Shown here one piece after another: positions 28,444 to 37,379 of a DNA stretch of 64,000 bases. The notes under the pieces were generated by a model that saw nothing but the letters and a program-made list of their open reading frames with translations, was not told where the DNA came from and searched no databases. How positions within the stretch are numbered: position 1 is the stretch's first letter; each line of letters opens with the position of its first letter. The stretch is taken from assembly GCA_021787395.1 (NCBI GenBank), contig JAJYLZ010000006.1, positions 1-64,000 on the forward strand, in the 5' to 3' direction. The stretch is from Chloroflexota bacterium (GTDB taxonomy: Bacteria > Chloroflexota > Limnocylindria > Limnocylindrales > CSP1-4). The translations under genes and the position numbers were made by a program.

Positions 28444-28478
28444 GAGTGTCGGGACCGGGACCTTTCGGGCCGGTTACG
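28444..28478 (-). promoter_or_regulatory. Conserved 35-nt element, copy 2 (upstream of the module A cytochrome)
   Basis: CTTTCG (28462-28467), N5, GTTACG (28473-28478). It overlaps the last codons and the stop of apbE and lies about 80-115 nt before the cytochrome start. It implies a separate promoter or operator for the cytochrome-regulator-kinase part of the module. Confidence 0.5.
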
Positions 28479-29415
28479 GGGCGGCCCCGCCCGTCGGCTC
28501 GGGCCAGCCGCCGAGGCGGACGACCGTCCCGTCCTGAGCCACGAGGCGGGCCGGCAGCCCGGCCGAGGCGAGCCAGTCCAGGGCGGCGGGTCCCAGCACG
28601 ATGCACGCCGTGGACGCGGCGTTGGCGGCCTCGCAGGTCGCCGCGACGACCGTGGCCGTGCGCCACGGGGTGTCGGCGGGCAGGCCCGTCCGCGGATCGA
28701 CGATGTGGTGGGCGGTGACGCCGTCGGACGAGGACCAGCGGCGGACTGTGGTCGACGAGGTGGCGAGGCCGCCGCGCTCGATCGCGACCACCTCGCCCGG
28801 GCCGTCCGGGTCCGCCCGGCTGTCCTCGGCCATCAGGATCCGCCAGCCGCCCTCGGGCGCGGGACCCGCCACCGCGACGTCGCCGCCCAGGCTCACCAGC
28901 ACGCCGGCGCCCGGGCCGGCCGCGCCGAGCGCGGCGGCGGCGCACAGGTCGGACGCGAGGCCCTTGCCGGTGGACCCGAGGTCGAGCTCGACGTCGGTCG
29001 GGACCCGTACGGTGCGGGCGGCGGCGTCGAAGGCGATGACCGACCAGCCGGGCACCGGCGCGAGCTTGAACTCGATGGGGCGCGCGGTGCCGGCGATCCG
29101 GTCGAAGTCGTCGTCGTAGCCGGTGATTCGAAGGGCCCGGCCGACGGTTGGGTCCACCGCGCCGCCGGTCGCCCGGGCCGCCTCCAGCGCGCCGGCGAGC
29201 GCGCGGGCGAGCAGGGGCGAAACGCGCACCTGCGTGCCGCGCCGGGCGTTGAGCGCCACCAGCTCCGAGTCGGGCCGGAAGCGGGAGTAGGCCAGGTCCA
29301 CCTCGTCCAGGACGCGCTCCACGGCCGCCCGGGCGGCGGCCAGGTCGCCGTCGCTGACGATCAGGCGGACGCCCGTGCCCAGGGCGCGCCAGTCGGCGGT
29401 CTGCAGCACCGTCAC
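28474..29415 (-). CDS. apbE: ApbE-family FAD:protein FMN transferase (redox module A)
   Basis: ApbE cleaves FAD and attaches FMN through a phosphoester to Ser or Thr of exported proteins. This one has 313 residues starting at a GTG that overlaps the stop of the preceding small gene (GTGA). Family motifs include DLAYSRFRPDSELVALN, DPTVGRAL, ELDLGSTGKGLASDLCAA, SLGGDVAV, the TSSTTVRRW stretch, and AHHIVDPRTGLPA. No signal peptide is evident at the chosen start, so it may act before export or use an undetected signal. No FMN-binding acceptor protein is encoded next to it. Confidence 0.9.
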   Translation of the reverse strand: MTVLQTADWRALGTGVRLIVSDGDLAAARAAVERVLDEVDLAYSRFRPDSELVALNARRGTQVRVSPLLARALAGALEAARATGGAVDPTVGRALRITGYDDDFDRIAGTARPIEFKLAPVPGWSVIAFDAAARTVRVPTDVELDLGSTGKGLASDLCAAAALGAAGPGAGVLVSLGGDVAVAGPAPEGGWRILMAEDSRADPDGPGEVVAIERGGLATSSTTVRRWSSSDGVTAHHIVDPRTGLPADTPWRTATVVAATCEAANAASTACIVLGPAALDWLASAGLPARLVAQDGTVVRLGGWPEPTGGAAP

Positions 29416-29735
29416 GAGCCCCCGGACGAGACGTGCCCGAAGCCGGAGGTGGACGTGACGGCCGGGGCGGTGAACGTCGTGCCGGAGGTGCTGGCCGTGG
29501 TGCCGGACGTGTTGGCCGTGGTGCCGGAAGTGACGCCCGACGGGGCGGTCGCGGCGACCGACGTCGTGTAGGCCGTGGCGGCCGACGCGGTCGCGTGCCC
29601 GGCATAGGTCGCCGCCGCCAGGAAGCTGAAGCCGCTCGTGGCGGCCATGCCCAGGGCGGCGGTCCCGATGGTCAGCTTGCGGAGCCGGGCGAGGTTCCGG
29701 GTTCGTGCCTCGCGGGCCGTGTCGGTCGTGTTCAT
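29412..29735 (-). CDS. Small Thr/Ser-rich membrane-anchored protein (redox module A)
   Basis: The protein has 107 residues from the ATG at 29735. A basic cytosolic N-terminus (AREARTRNLARLRK) precedes one hydrophobic helix (about 21-44). The extracytoplasmic tail is dominated by Ala, Thr, Ser and Gly, with the 7-residue unit TANTSGT repeated. The tail holds many SGTT segments but not the Asp-containing [ST]GA[ST] flavinylation motif. It is the first gene of the module and overlaps apbE by 4 nt, so tight co-translation is expected. It may be an ApbE substrate or a cytochrome partner; neither is shown. Confidence 0.65.
   Translation of the reverse strand: MNTTDTAREARTRNLARLRKLTIGTAALGMAATSGFSFLAAATYAGHATASAATAYTTSVAATAPSGVTSGTTANTSGTTASTSGTTFTAPAVTSTSGFGHVSSGGS
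29479..29541 (-). repeat. Three tandem 21-bp repeats in the small module A gene
   Basis: Units at 29479-29499, 29500-29520 and 29521-29541 begin GTGCCGGA on the plus strand. The first two differ at two positions; the third diverges at its end. They encode the repeated Thr/Ser/Gly heptapeptide. Confidence 0.75.
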
Positions 29736-29906
29736 GGCCCCGATGGTCCAGGCGGCACCCTTTCGGCTCGATGACAGGGCGGATGAGACTTCCCCCATCT
29801 TGCCGCGCCGCGGGCTCGGCTGCGGGCGAAGGCGGGTCGGAGACCGGATCCGGCAGCGCGGCGTAGAGTGCCCCTGTCCAGCGTTCCCATGGACAGGAGG
29901 ACCACC

Positions 29907-30455
29907 ATGCGTCCCGGTCGAGTTCTCGCACCCCTACTCTTGGCGACGCTCGTCGCCGCCTGCAGCGGCGCCGCGGCAACCCCATCGCCGTCGACGGCGC
30001 CGTCGGCAGCGCCCTCCGCGCCAGCCTCGTCGCCCGCGCCGTCGGCAGCCGCCGGCGGCGGCTACGGGTCCTACGGCGGCGGCGCCGCCAGCACGGCCCC
30101 GGCAGCGGCTGCAGGTGGCCTGGCGCTCGCCAAGACCAGCCTCGGCACGGTCCTCGTCGGGCCGTCGGGGATGACGCTCTACATGTTCACGCCCGACTCG
30201 AGCACCAGCTCCGCCTGCTCGGGCATCTGCGCCTCGACGTGGCCGCCGCTCACGGGAGCCCTGCCGAGTCTGGGCGCCGGCCTCGCCGCCTCGGACTTCG
30301 GCAGCATCACCCGGTCCGACGGCAGCGCGCAGGTGACGTTCCACGGCCACCCGCTCTACTACTACGCCGGCGACAAGGCGGCGGGCGACACCAACGGCCA
30401 GGGCCTCAACGGCAAGTGGTACGTCCTGGGCGCCGACGGCAACCCGATCAAGTAG
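29907..30455 (+). CDS. Lipoprotein with secreted-repeat (YxFxxD) domain
   Basis: The protein has 182 residues from the ATG at 29907 (AGGAGG six bases upstream). A lipobox LVAAC places the lipidated Cys at residue 19. A Pro/Ala/Ser and Gly/Tyr linker (20-65) is followed by the COG4315 secreted repeat: TVLVGPSGMTLYMFTPDSS, a CSGICASTWPPLTG segment with two cysteines, and the second half-repeat VTFHGHPLYYYAGDKAAGDTNGQG, ending KWYVLGADG. Members are surface lipoproteins of unknown role, often found near redox genes. It is divergent from module A, so it may be linked to it. Confidence 0.88.
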   Translation: MRPGRVLAPLLLATLVAACSGAAATPSPSTAPSAAPSAPASSPAPSAAAGGGYGSYGGGAASTAPAAAAGGLALAKTSLGTVLVGPSGMTLYMFTPDSSTSSACSGICASTWPPLTGALPSLGAGLAASDFGSITRSDGSAQVTFHGHPLYYYAGDKAAGDTNGQGLNGKWYVLGADGNPIK

Positions 30456-30563
30456 ACCACCGCGGCCAGTGCCGGCGGAGGAAGGCTCCCTTCCCCCGCA
30501 CCCTCCGCGGAGCCGACCCGACGCCTGCCGGGCGTCCTCACGAAACTGAAAGGCGGCCGCGGC

Positions 30564-30569
30564 CACGAT
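30564..30569 (+). promoter_or_regulatory. -10-like element before the GT-C gene
   Basis: CACGAT lies 6 nt before the GTG at 30576. It is weaker than the TAnnnT boxes elsewhere. Confidence 0.3.
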
Positions 30570-30575
30570 GGCGTC

Positions 30576-32117
30576 GTGATCGACTTCGTCGAACGCCATC
30601 GAGCCGTGGTCGCCCTCCTGGCGCTGGGGCTGGCGGCGCGGTTCCTGCTCGCGTTCGTGCTGTTCCCGATGCAGGGCTACACCGGCGACCTGTCCCAGTT
30701 CTGGCAGTGGGCGCAGGCGCTGGGGTCCCACGGCCCGGGGACGTTCTACGCGTCCACCTCGTCGGCCAACTACCCGCCCGCCTACATGTACGTGCTGTGG
30801 GCGCTCGGCCTGCTCGGCAACCCGGCCCTGCTCAAGGTGCCCCCGATGCTCGCCGACATCGCCATCGGCGCGATGGTCTACGCGCTGGCGACGCGTTGGC
30901 GCGGCCGGCGAGCAGGGCTGGTGGCGGCGGCGCTGTTCCTGTTCCTGCCCGTGTCCTGGTACGACTCCGCTCTGTGGGGCCAGGTGGACGCGGTGGGCAC
31001 GGCCGTCTCGCTGGCGGCGCTCCTCCTGCTCCTCGGGGGCTGGTCGGAGGCGGCGCTGGCGACCGCCGCGCTGGCGGTCCTCGTTAAGCCGCAGTACGCG
31101 ATCGCCCTGGTGGTCATCGTCCCGATCCTGGTCCGCCGCCACCTGCTGCGGATCGGCTCCGGGCCGCAGCCCGCGCTGGGGCCGCGCATGGAGCGGCTCG
31201 ACCGGGCGCTGGGCGGTCTGCTGCGCGATCAGGGGCCGCGCCGGCTCGTGTCGTCCGCGGCCCTCGCCGCCGTCGTCGCCTTGCTCGTGATCCTCCCGTT
31301 CGACCTCGGGGTGTACGCGCCCGCGTCGCTGGCCGACGTACCCGTCCTCGCCCAGGTCGCCGGGCTGGCGGGGCTGTTCGGCCGGCTGGGCAACGAGTTC
31401 AGCGTCCTCACCGCCAACGCGTACAACCCCTGGGCGCTGGTCGGCGACCCGAGCCTCGCCGCGGTGGTCGGGGGCGGCGGGTCCGGCTCTTGGACGGCCG
31501 ACACGCTGGTCGTCTGGGGCGGCGTGCCCGCGGTCGTCCTGGGCGGCGCGCTGCTGGCCGCGATCGGCCTAGCCGTGGCCGCTGGGCTCCTCCTGCGAGA
31601 CAGCCTGGCGACGATCCTGCTGGGCTTCACCATCCTCGCGCTGGCGTTCTTCGTGGTGCCGACGCGGGTGCACGAGCGCTACCTGTTCCCGTTCTTCGCG
31701 ACGGCGGCGGTCCTGGCGGCCCCGTGGGTCGCCTCGGCGGCCGGCCTGGCGGGCGTGGCCCTGCTGAACACCGCCAACCTGCACGCCGTGCTGACGGGCG
31801 CGCTCCGCGCCTCGTCGGGCGGTGACGGGTTCGGCGGGCCTGGCGGTGGTGGCGGGTTCGGCGGCGGCGCTGGGTTCGGGGGCGGCCGCGGACCGGGTGG
31901 CGGCTTCGCGGGCGGGTTCGGCGGGGGCGCGTTCTCCTCGCTCTCGCTGCCGCTGGGCGACCTCGCGGCCAGCCAGGCCGTGGTGGCCGCGTCGGCGGCC
32001 GGCCTCGCCCTGACGCTCGCCCTGCTGCTGGTCGCCTGGACGGTCGTCGTCTTCGGCGCGTGGCGTCCGGCGATCCCAGCCCGGGCGTCCCTGGCACGCG
32101 GCGCCGAGGGGCGCTGA
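30576..32117 (+). CDS. GT-C-type membrane mannosyltransferase-like protein
   Basis: The protein has 513 residues with roughly ten membrane helices. The first loop carries YTGDLSQFWQWAQALG, the acidic motif of ALG6/PIG-M/GT87-like enzymes that use polyprenyl-phosphate sugars, and NYPPAYMYVLW follows. DSALWGQVDAVGTAVSLAALLLL and LVKPQYAIAL are typical of this group. Near residues 410-450 a long Gly/Phe-rich insertion (FGGPGGGGGFGG and similar) precedes the last helix, echoing the Gly/Phe stretch of the GT39 enzyme at 22.4 kb. The product is probably an envelope glycan or glycolipid, acceptor unknown. The start is GTG. Confidence 0.85.
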   Translation: MIDFVERHRAVVALLALGLAARFLLAFVLFPMQGYTGDLSQFWQWAQALGSHGPGTFYASTSSANYPPAYMYVLWALGLLGNPALLKVPPMLADIAIGAMVYALATRWRGRRAGLVAAALFLFLPVSWYDSALWGQVDAVGTAVSLAALLLLLGGWSEAALATAALAVLVKPQYAIALVVIVPILVRRHLLRIGSGPQPALGPRMERLDRALGGLLRDQGPRRLVSSAALAAVVALLVILPFDLGVYAPASLADVPVLAQVAGLAGLFGRLGNEFSVLTANAYNPWALVGDPSLAAVVGGGGSGSWTADTLVVWGGVPAVVLGGALLAAIGLAVAAGLLLRDSLATILLGFTILALAFFVVPTRVHERYLFPFFATAAVLAAPWVASAAGLAGVALLNTANLHAVLTGALRASSGGDGFGGPGGGGGFGGGAGFGGGRGPGGGFAGGFGGGAFSSLSLPLGDLAASQAVVAASAAGLALTLALLLVAWTVVVFGAWRPAIPARASLARGAEGR

Positions 32118-32182
32118 TCCCTGCGCGGGCGCCCTTCCGCCCGTTCGGGCAGGATGGTGCTCCAGCCACCGTGGAGGAGCCG

Positions 32183-32890
32183 ATGCGCGAGCAGCCCGGG
32201 ACGGGGCCACGCCATCTTCCCGCGTCGCCACCGGCGGGCGTCCCGCTGACCGAGGCGACGCTCGCGGCGGCCGTGGACCAGCTCACGGCCCGCGACGACC
32301 TCCTCGCCGCCTCGGTGGCGCGCCACGGCCGGCCGCCACTCTGGGCGCGGGAGCCCGGCTTCCCGACGCTGGTCCACCTCATCCTCGAGCAGCAGGTCTC
32401 GCTCGCCTCGGCGCAGGCCGCCTTCGACCGCCTGCGGGCCGCCCGAGAGCCGCTCACGCCGGCGGCCTTCCTCGAGCTCGACGACCGCTCGCTCCTGGAG
32501 ATCGGCTTCAGCCGCCAGAAGGCCCGCTACGGCCGCGAGCTGGCGCGGGCCGTACTCGACAGGCGGCTGGTCCTCGAGGGGCTGCCGTCACTCGACGACG
32601 ACGCGGTGGACGAGCAGCTCACCCAGGTCCCGGGCATCGGTCCGTGGACGGCGACGATCTACCGCCTGATGGTGCTCGGGCGGCCCGACGCCTGGCCGGC
32701 GCACGACATCGCGCTGGCACAGGCCGTGGCCGACCTGCAGGACCTCGCTCGTCGGCCCGGTCTCGTCGAGATGTCGGGCCTCGCCGAGCGTTGGCGGCCA
32801 TGGCGGGCGGTCGCCGCCCGGATCCTGTGGCACCACTACCTGGGCGAGCGGGCGGCCATACGGGTGCGCCGGGCCGCCGGCGGACGCTGA
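32183..32890 (+). CDS. alkA: DNA-3-methyladenine glycosylase II-like (AlkA family)
   Basis: The protein has 235 residues from the ATG at 32183 (GGAGGAG upstream). It belongs to the HhH-GPD superfamily: VHLILEQQVSLASAQAAFDRL at the domain start, IGFSRQKARYGRELA, the helix-hairpin-helix LTQVPGIGPWTATIYRLM, and the catalytic Asp in AHDIALAQA. It removes alkylated purines from DNA in base excision repair. The N-terminal beta domain of E. coli AlkA is missing, as in the shorter bacterial forms. A second HhH-GPD protein is encoded at 46.5 kb. Confidence 0.9.
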   Translation: MREQPGTGPRHLPASPPAGVPLTEATLAAAVDQLTARDDLLAASVARHGRPPLWAREPGFPTLVHLILEQQVSLASAQAAFDRLRAAREPLTPAAFLELDDRSLLEIGFSRQKARYGRELARAVLDRRLVLEGLPSLDDDAVDEQLTQVPGIGPWTATIYRLMVLGRPDAWPAHDIALAQAVADLQDLARRPGLVEMSGLAERWRPWRAVAARILWHHYLGERAAIRVRRAAGGR

Positions 32891-32920
32891 TTCGCGCGGA
32901 ATCCGTATCCTGTCGGGGCG

Positions 32921-33775
32921 ATGCCCCTGTACCGACTCGAGCACCCGCTCCCCGCCCTCGCGCGCCCGGTCGTCGTGGCCGCCTTCGACGGCTGGGTCGA
33001 CGCAGGCGCGGCGGCCACCACGGCCCTGGCGCTGCTCGGCGAGGGCGCCTCCACCGTGGCCACGTTCGACGCGGACGCGCTGTACGACTACCGTGCGCGG
33101 CGGCCGGCCCTCGAGATCCGCGACGGCCGGCCCGCGACGCTCGAGTGGCCCGAGTTGCGCCTCCGCCACGTCCGCCGCGGCGACCGCGACGTCCTGGTCC
33201 TCGGCGGCCCCGAGCCCGACTTCCGCTGGCACGCGCTGTCGGCGGACCTGTTCGAGCTCCTGGCCCGCCTCGGCGCCCGCGAGTGGATCAGCCTGGGGGC
33301 GATCCCGGCCGCCGTCCCGCACGCGCGTCCCGTCCCGATCCTGGGGACCGAGTCGGAGATGGGCCTGCTGCGCGGCCAGGTGACCGCGGGCCCGACGGGG
33401 CTGCTGCGGGTCCCGGCGGCGTGCCTGTCGGTGCTCGAGATGGCGGCGGCGGCGGCCGGCCTGCACGCCGTCGGCTACTTCGCGCAGATCCCGCACTACG
33501 TGACCGGCGGCTACGCGCCCGCGTCGGTGGCCCTGCTGCGGACCCTCGAGCAGCACCTCGACATCGAGCTGCCGCGCGGCGAGCTCGTCGAAGAGGCGGG
33601 CCGCCTGCGGACGCGCCTCGACGCCGCCGTGGCCGCCGACGAGACGACGCGCGCCTACGTTGAGCGCCTCGAGGCGATGGTGGACGAGGAGCGGCAGCCG
33701 GCCGGCGACGACCTGATCAGCGAGATCGAGCGGTTCCTCCGCGAGGGGCGCGGCGAGGACGGGCCCCGCTCGTAG
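32921..33775 (+). CDS. PAC2-family protein
   Basis: The protein has 284 residues. The PAC2 (proteasome-assembly-chaperone-like) fold is recognised from VVVAAFDGWVDAGAAATTAL at the start, the FDADALYDYRARRP block, VLVLGGPEPDFRW, and the C-terminal GYFAQIPHYVTGGYAPASVALLRTLEQHLDIEL followed by a long charged helix. In bacteria with a 20S proteasome these proteins occur with Pup-proteasome genes, but no proteasome gene lies here, so its role is undefined. TATCCT lies 9 nt before the start. Confidence 0.88.
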   Translation: MPLYRLEHPLPALARPVVVAAFDGWVDAGAAATTALALLGEGASTVATFDADALYDYRARRPALEIRDGRPATLEWPELRLRHVRRGDRDVLVLGGPEPDFRWHALSADLFELLARLGAREWISLGAIPAAVPHARPVPILGTESEMGLLRGQVTAGPTGLLRVPAACLSVLEMAAAAAGLHAVGYFAQIPHYVTGGYAPASVALLRTLEQHLDIELPRGELVEEAGRLRTRLDAAVAADETTRAYVERLEAMVDEERQPAGDDLISEIERFLREGRGEDGPRS

Positions 33776-33825
33776 CCCGGTGCTCGTTCAGCCCGGCCCC
33801 GGAGCCCGTCTCCGTGGCCCGCGGC

Positions 33826-35877
33826 TCAGTAGCGCTCGCGGCGGATCGTGAACGGCTGGTTGCGGAGGGTCTTGCCGCGCAGGCTGCGGATGACGTGCTC
33901 GGCGGCGGCCTCGGGGACCTCGACCAGCGAGAACCCGTCGGCGATCTGGATGGCGCCGATGTCGCGGCCCTGCAGGCCCGCCTCGTGCGTGATGGCCCCC
34001 ACCAGGTCGCCGGGCCGCACGCCGCCAGCTCGGCCGAGGCCGACGAACAGGCGCGTCACGCCGCTCGCGTAGGCGCCACGCTCCGGCATCCGCAGCACCG
34101 GGCGGCCGTCGGGGGTCTGCCAGCCCGACGGGCGGAATCCGTGCGGACCGCCCTTGGCGGGTGGACGGACGGACGGCGGGCGCGACGCCGGGCGCGGTCG
34201 CGGGCCAAGGCGGTCGAGGGCGGCGGTCTCGGCGTCACTGCCGGAGGACGCGGTCGGCCGCCGCTCGCCAGCCGGGCGCGGCCCGAACGAACGACTGTTG
34301 GGCATCTCGCCGCGCAGCGGCGGCCGCCGCCCGGCGCCGTGCGATGTGCCGCCCCGAGACGCGAACGAGGGCAGCTGGGCCGGGACCAGCTCGGTCGTGT
34401 CCTCGGCGCCGCGCGCCTCCTGGTCCGCCTGCGCCACCGCGGCGAGCGCGATGTCCACGAGATCGAACTCGTCGGCGAGCGGCTCCACGACCGCCCGGTA
34501 GCGGTCGTGCCCACCGGCGAGGAGGGCCTCCCGGAGCGCGCCCCGGAGCAGGTCCAGGCGCTTCTCGCGCAGGTCCGCCACCGTGGGCAGGCCGGCGATC
34601 TCCAGCGGATGGCCGACCCGATGCTCGATGTCGCGGAGCAGCCTGTGCTCGCGCGGCTCGACCAGCGTGATCGCCACGCCCTCGCGCCCCGCCCGGCCGG
34701 TCCGGCCGATCCGATGCACGTAGGTGTCGGGCGACGAGGGCACGTCGAAGTTGACGACGTGGGTGACGTGCTCGATGTCGAGGCCGCGGGCGGCGACGTC
34801 GGTGGCCACCAGCACGTCGAGGGCGCCGTCGCGGAAGCGGCCCATGATCCGGTCGCGCTGCTCCTGGGCGAGGCCGCCGTGGAGCGCGGCGGCGTCGCGG
34901 CCGCGGCCCGAGAGCGCCTCCGCGAGGTCGTCCACCTCGCCCCGGGTGCGGGCGAAGACGAGCGTGGCCGCGCCGTCCTCGAGGTCGAGGATCCGCCCCA
35001 GTGCCGCCAGTTTGTCCGCCCGGCGGACCACGTACGCCACCTGCCGGACGCGGGCGGGCTCCCCCTCGGGCGCCTCCTCGTGCTGGACGCGGATCCGCAC
35101 CGGGTCGTGCAGGTGCCGCTCGGCCAGCTCGGCAATGGCGCCGCCGATCGTGGCCGAGAACAGGGCCGTCTGCCGCTCGCGGGGCAGCGAGCCCAGGATG
35201 CGGTCGAGGTCCTCGGCGAAGCCCATGTCGAGCATCTCGTCCGCCTCGTCGAGGACCACGGTGGACACCTCGTCGAAGCGCAGCGTGCCGCGCTCAAGGT
35301 GGTCAACGGCCCGGCCCGGCGTGGCGACCACCACGTCCACACCGCGCGCCAGCCGCGCCAACTGGGCGGTGATGGGCTGGCCGCCGTAGACGGGGACGAC
35401 GCGGACCCCCAGCTCGCGGCCGTAGCGGTGGACCGCCTCGGCGACCTGCATCGCCAGCTCCCGCGTCGGCGCCAGCACCAGGGCCGCGGGCCGGCTCCCG
35501 CGCCCGTCGCGCGGCGCGCCACGGCCGTCCGCACGCTCGCCCGCGGCGCGAGCCGCGTCGAGGCGAGCGGCCAGTGCCTGGAGGATCGGCAGTGCGAACG
35601 CGGCGGTCTTGCCGGTGCCGGTGGGCGCCTCGGCGAGCAGGTCGCGGCCCGCGAGCAGCGGCGGGATGGCCGCCTCCTGGACCGGCGTGGGCTCCTCGTA
35701 GCCCAGCCCCGCGAGCGCGGCGAGCAGGCGGGCGTCGAGCCCGAGCGCGGCGAACGCGGCAGGCGCCTCGGGGAGCGCGGCGGGGCCGTCGTCGGCAGGG
35801 GCGGAGTCGGGGGTCTCGTCAGGTTCGGGGGTCACCGCCACAGGGTAGTCCCGATCCGCGCCCGCAGCCGCTGGCAC
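33826..35877 (-). CDS. DEAD-box ATP-dependent RNA helicase (CsdA/DbpA-like)
   Basis: The protein has 683 residues if it starts at the GTG at 35877, 18 nt after gltD; a GTG at 35835 is the alternative. The Q motif lies in PTPVQEAAIP, motif I is APTGTGKT, Ia [36 protein letters not shown], and [15 protein letters not shown]. After the two RecA-like domains comes a Gly/Arg/Pro-rich linker, then a C-terminal RNA-binding domain of the DbpA type (TRLFVGLGRAGGVRPGDLVGAIT to TLRNQPFTIRRERY). It remodels structured RNA, for example in ribosome assembly or cold adaptation. It is the third gene of the gltBD unit. Confidence 0.92.
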   Translation of the reverse strand: MPAAAGADRDYPVAVTPEPDETPDSAPADDGPAALPEAPAAFAALGLDARLLAALAGLGYEEPTPVQEAAIPPLLAGRDLLAEAPTGTGKTAAFALPILQALAARLDAARAAGERADGRGAPRDGRGSRPAALVLAPTRELAMQVAEAVHRYGRELGVRVVPVYGGQPITAQLARLARGVDVVVATPGRAVDHLERGTLRFDEVSTVVLDEADEMLDMGFAEDLDRILGSLPRERQTALFSATIGGAIAELAERHLHDPVRIRVQHEEAPEGEPARVRQVAYVVRRADKLAALGRILDLEDGAATLVFARTRGEVDDLAEALSGRGRDAAALHGGLAQEQRDRIMGRFRDGALDVLVATDVAARGLDIEHVTHVVNFDVPSSPDTYVHRIGRTGRAGREGVAITLVEPREHRLLRDIEHRVGHPLEIAGLPTVADLREKRLDLLRGALREALLAGGHDRYRAVVEPLADEFDLVDIALAAVAQADQEARGAEDTTELVPAQLPSFASRGGTSHGAGRRPPLRGEMPNSRSFGPRPAGERRPTASSGSDAETAALDRLGPRPRPASRPPSVRPPAKGGPHGFRPSGWQTPDGRPVLRMPERGAYASGVTRLFVGLGRAGGVRPGDLVGAITHEAGLQGRDIGAIQIADGFSLVEVPEAAAEHVIRSLRGKTLRNQPFTIRRERY

Positions 35878-35895
35878 CCGCCCCGCGCCGGCCGG

Positions 35896-37379
35896 CTACG
35901 TGCCCAGCACCGTCTCGCCGCCCATCAGGTAGCGGTCCACGCCCTCGGCCGCCATCCGCCCCTCGCGGATCGCCCACACGACCAGCGACTGGCCGCGGAC
36001 GCAGTCTCCGGCCGCGAACACGCCGGGGACGGACGTCATCCGGTCAGCCCCGGCCCGCACGTTGCCGCGCCCGTCGAGCTCGCAGCCGAACGCCTTCGGC
36101 AGCGCCGGCTCCGGGCCGAGGAACCCCATCGCGAGCAGCACCAGGTCGGCCTCGATCTGCTCGGCCGTGCCCGGGACCTCGCGCAGCTCCCGCCGCCCCT
36201 CGGCACCGACGCCCCACGCCACGTCGACGATCTCGATGCCCGTCACATGCTCGTCGCGGCCGAGGAACCGGCGGGCGGTGGTCTGGTACCGCCGTGGGTC
36301 CTCGCCCCACAGCGCGGCCGCCTCCTCCTGCCCGTAGTCGAGCTTGTAGGTCCTCGGCCACTCCGGCCACGGGTTGCCGGGCTGGCGGGTGTCGGGCGGG
36401 CGCGAGAGGATCTCCAGCTGGCGCACGGACGCGGCGCCCTGGCGGATCGCCGTCCCCACGCAGTCGGTGCCGGTGTCGCCGCCGCCGATGACGACGACGT
36501 GCTTGCCGCGCGCGTCGATCGGCGCCTCGGCCGATGCGCCTCCGTCGAGCAGGCGGCGCGTGTTGCCCCGCAGGTAGCTCATCGCGAAGTGGATGCCGCC
36601 CAGCTCGCGCCCCGGGATCGGCAGGTCGCGGGCGACCGTGGCGCCGGTCGCGATCACCACCGCGTCGTGGTCGGCCAGCAGCCGCTCGGCGCTGAGGTCC
36701 GCGCCCACGGTGACGCCGGTCACGAAGTGGACGCCCTCGGCCTCCATGAGCTCGACCCGCCGGCGCACGACGCCCTTGTCGAGCTTCATGTTCGGGATGC
36801 CGTACATGAGCAGGCCGCCGACCCGGCCGGCCCGTTCGAACACGGTCACCTTGTGGCCGGCGCGGTTGAGCTGGTCCGCGGCCGCCAGGCCGGCCGGCCC
36901 GCTGCCGATCACCGCCACGGGGTGCCCGGTCCGCGTCAGCGGCGGGCTGGGCGTGATCCAGCCGGCCTCCCAGGCGCGGTCGGCGATCTCCGCCTCGATG
37001 GTCTTGACCGCCACCGGGTCGCCGTTGATCCCGACGGTGCACGAGCCCTCGCAGGGCGCCGGGCACACCCGTCCGGTGAACTCGGGAAAGTTGTTGGTGA
37101 AGTGGAGGCGGATGCTCGCCTCCCGCCACTGGCCCCGGTAGACCATGTCGTTCCACTCGGGGATCAGGTTGTTGAGCGGGCAGCCCGAGGCCATGCCGCC
37201 GATGAGCGCCCCGGTGTGGCAGTACGGGACGCCGCAGTCCATGCACCGCGCGCCCTGGTCGGACAGTTGGGCCTCGGTCAGGCGCGGGTGGTCCTCGGCC
37301 CAGTCGCGGATCCGCTCCAGCGGCGGCCGCGACGGCATGGCGCGGCGGGCGATCTCGATGAAGCCGGTCGGCTTGCCCA

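Noticed and set aside
29412-29735. Flavinylation site in the small Thr-rich protein
   Set aside because: SGTT segments resemble the [ST]GA[ST] acceptor superficially, but the alanine and the upstream Asp are missing, so I do not claim it as an ApbE target site.
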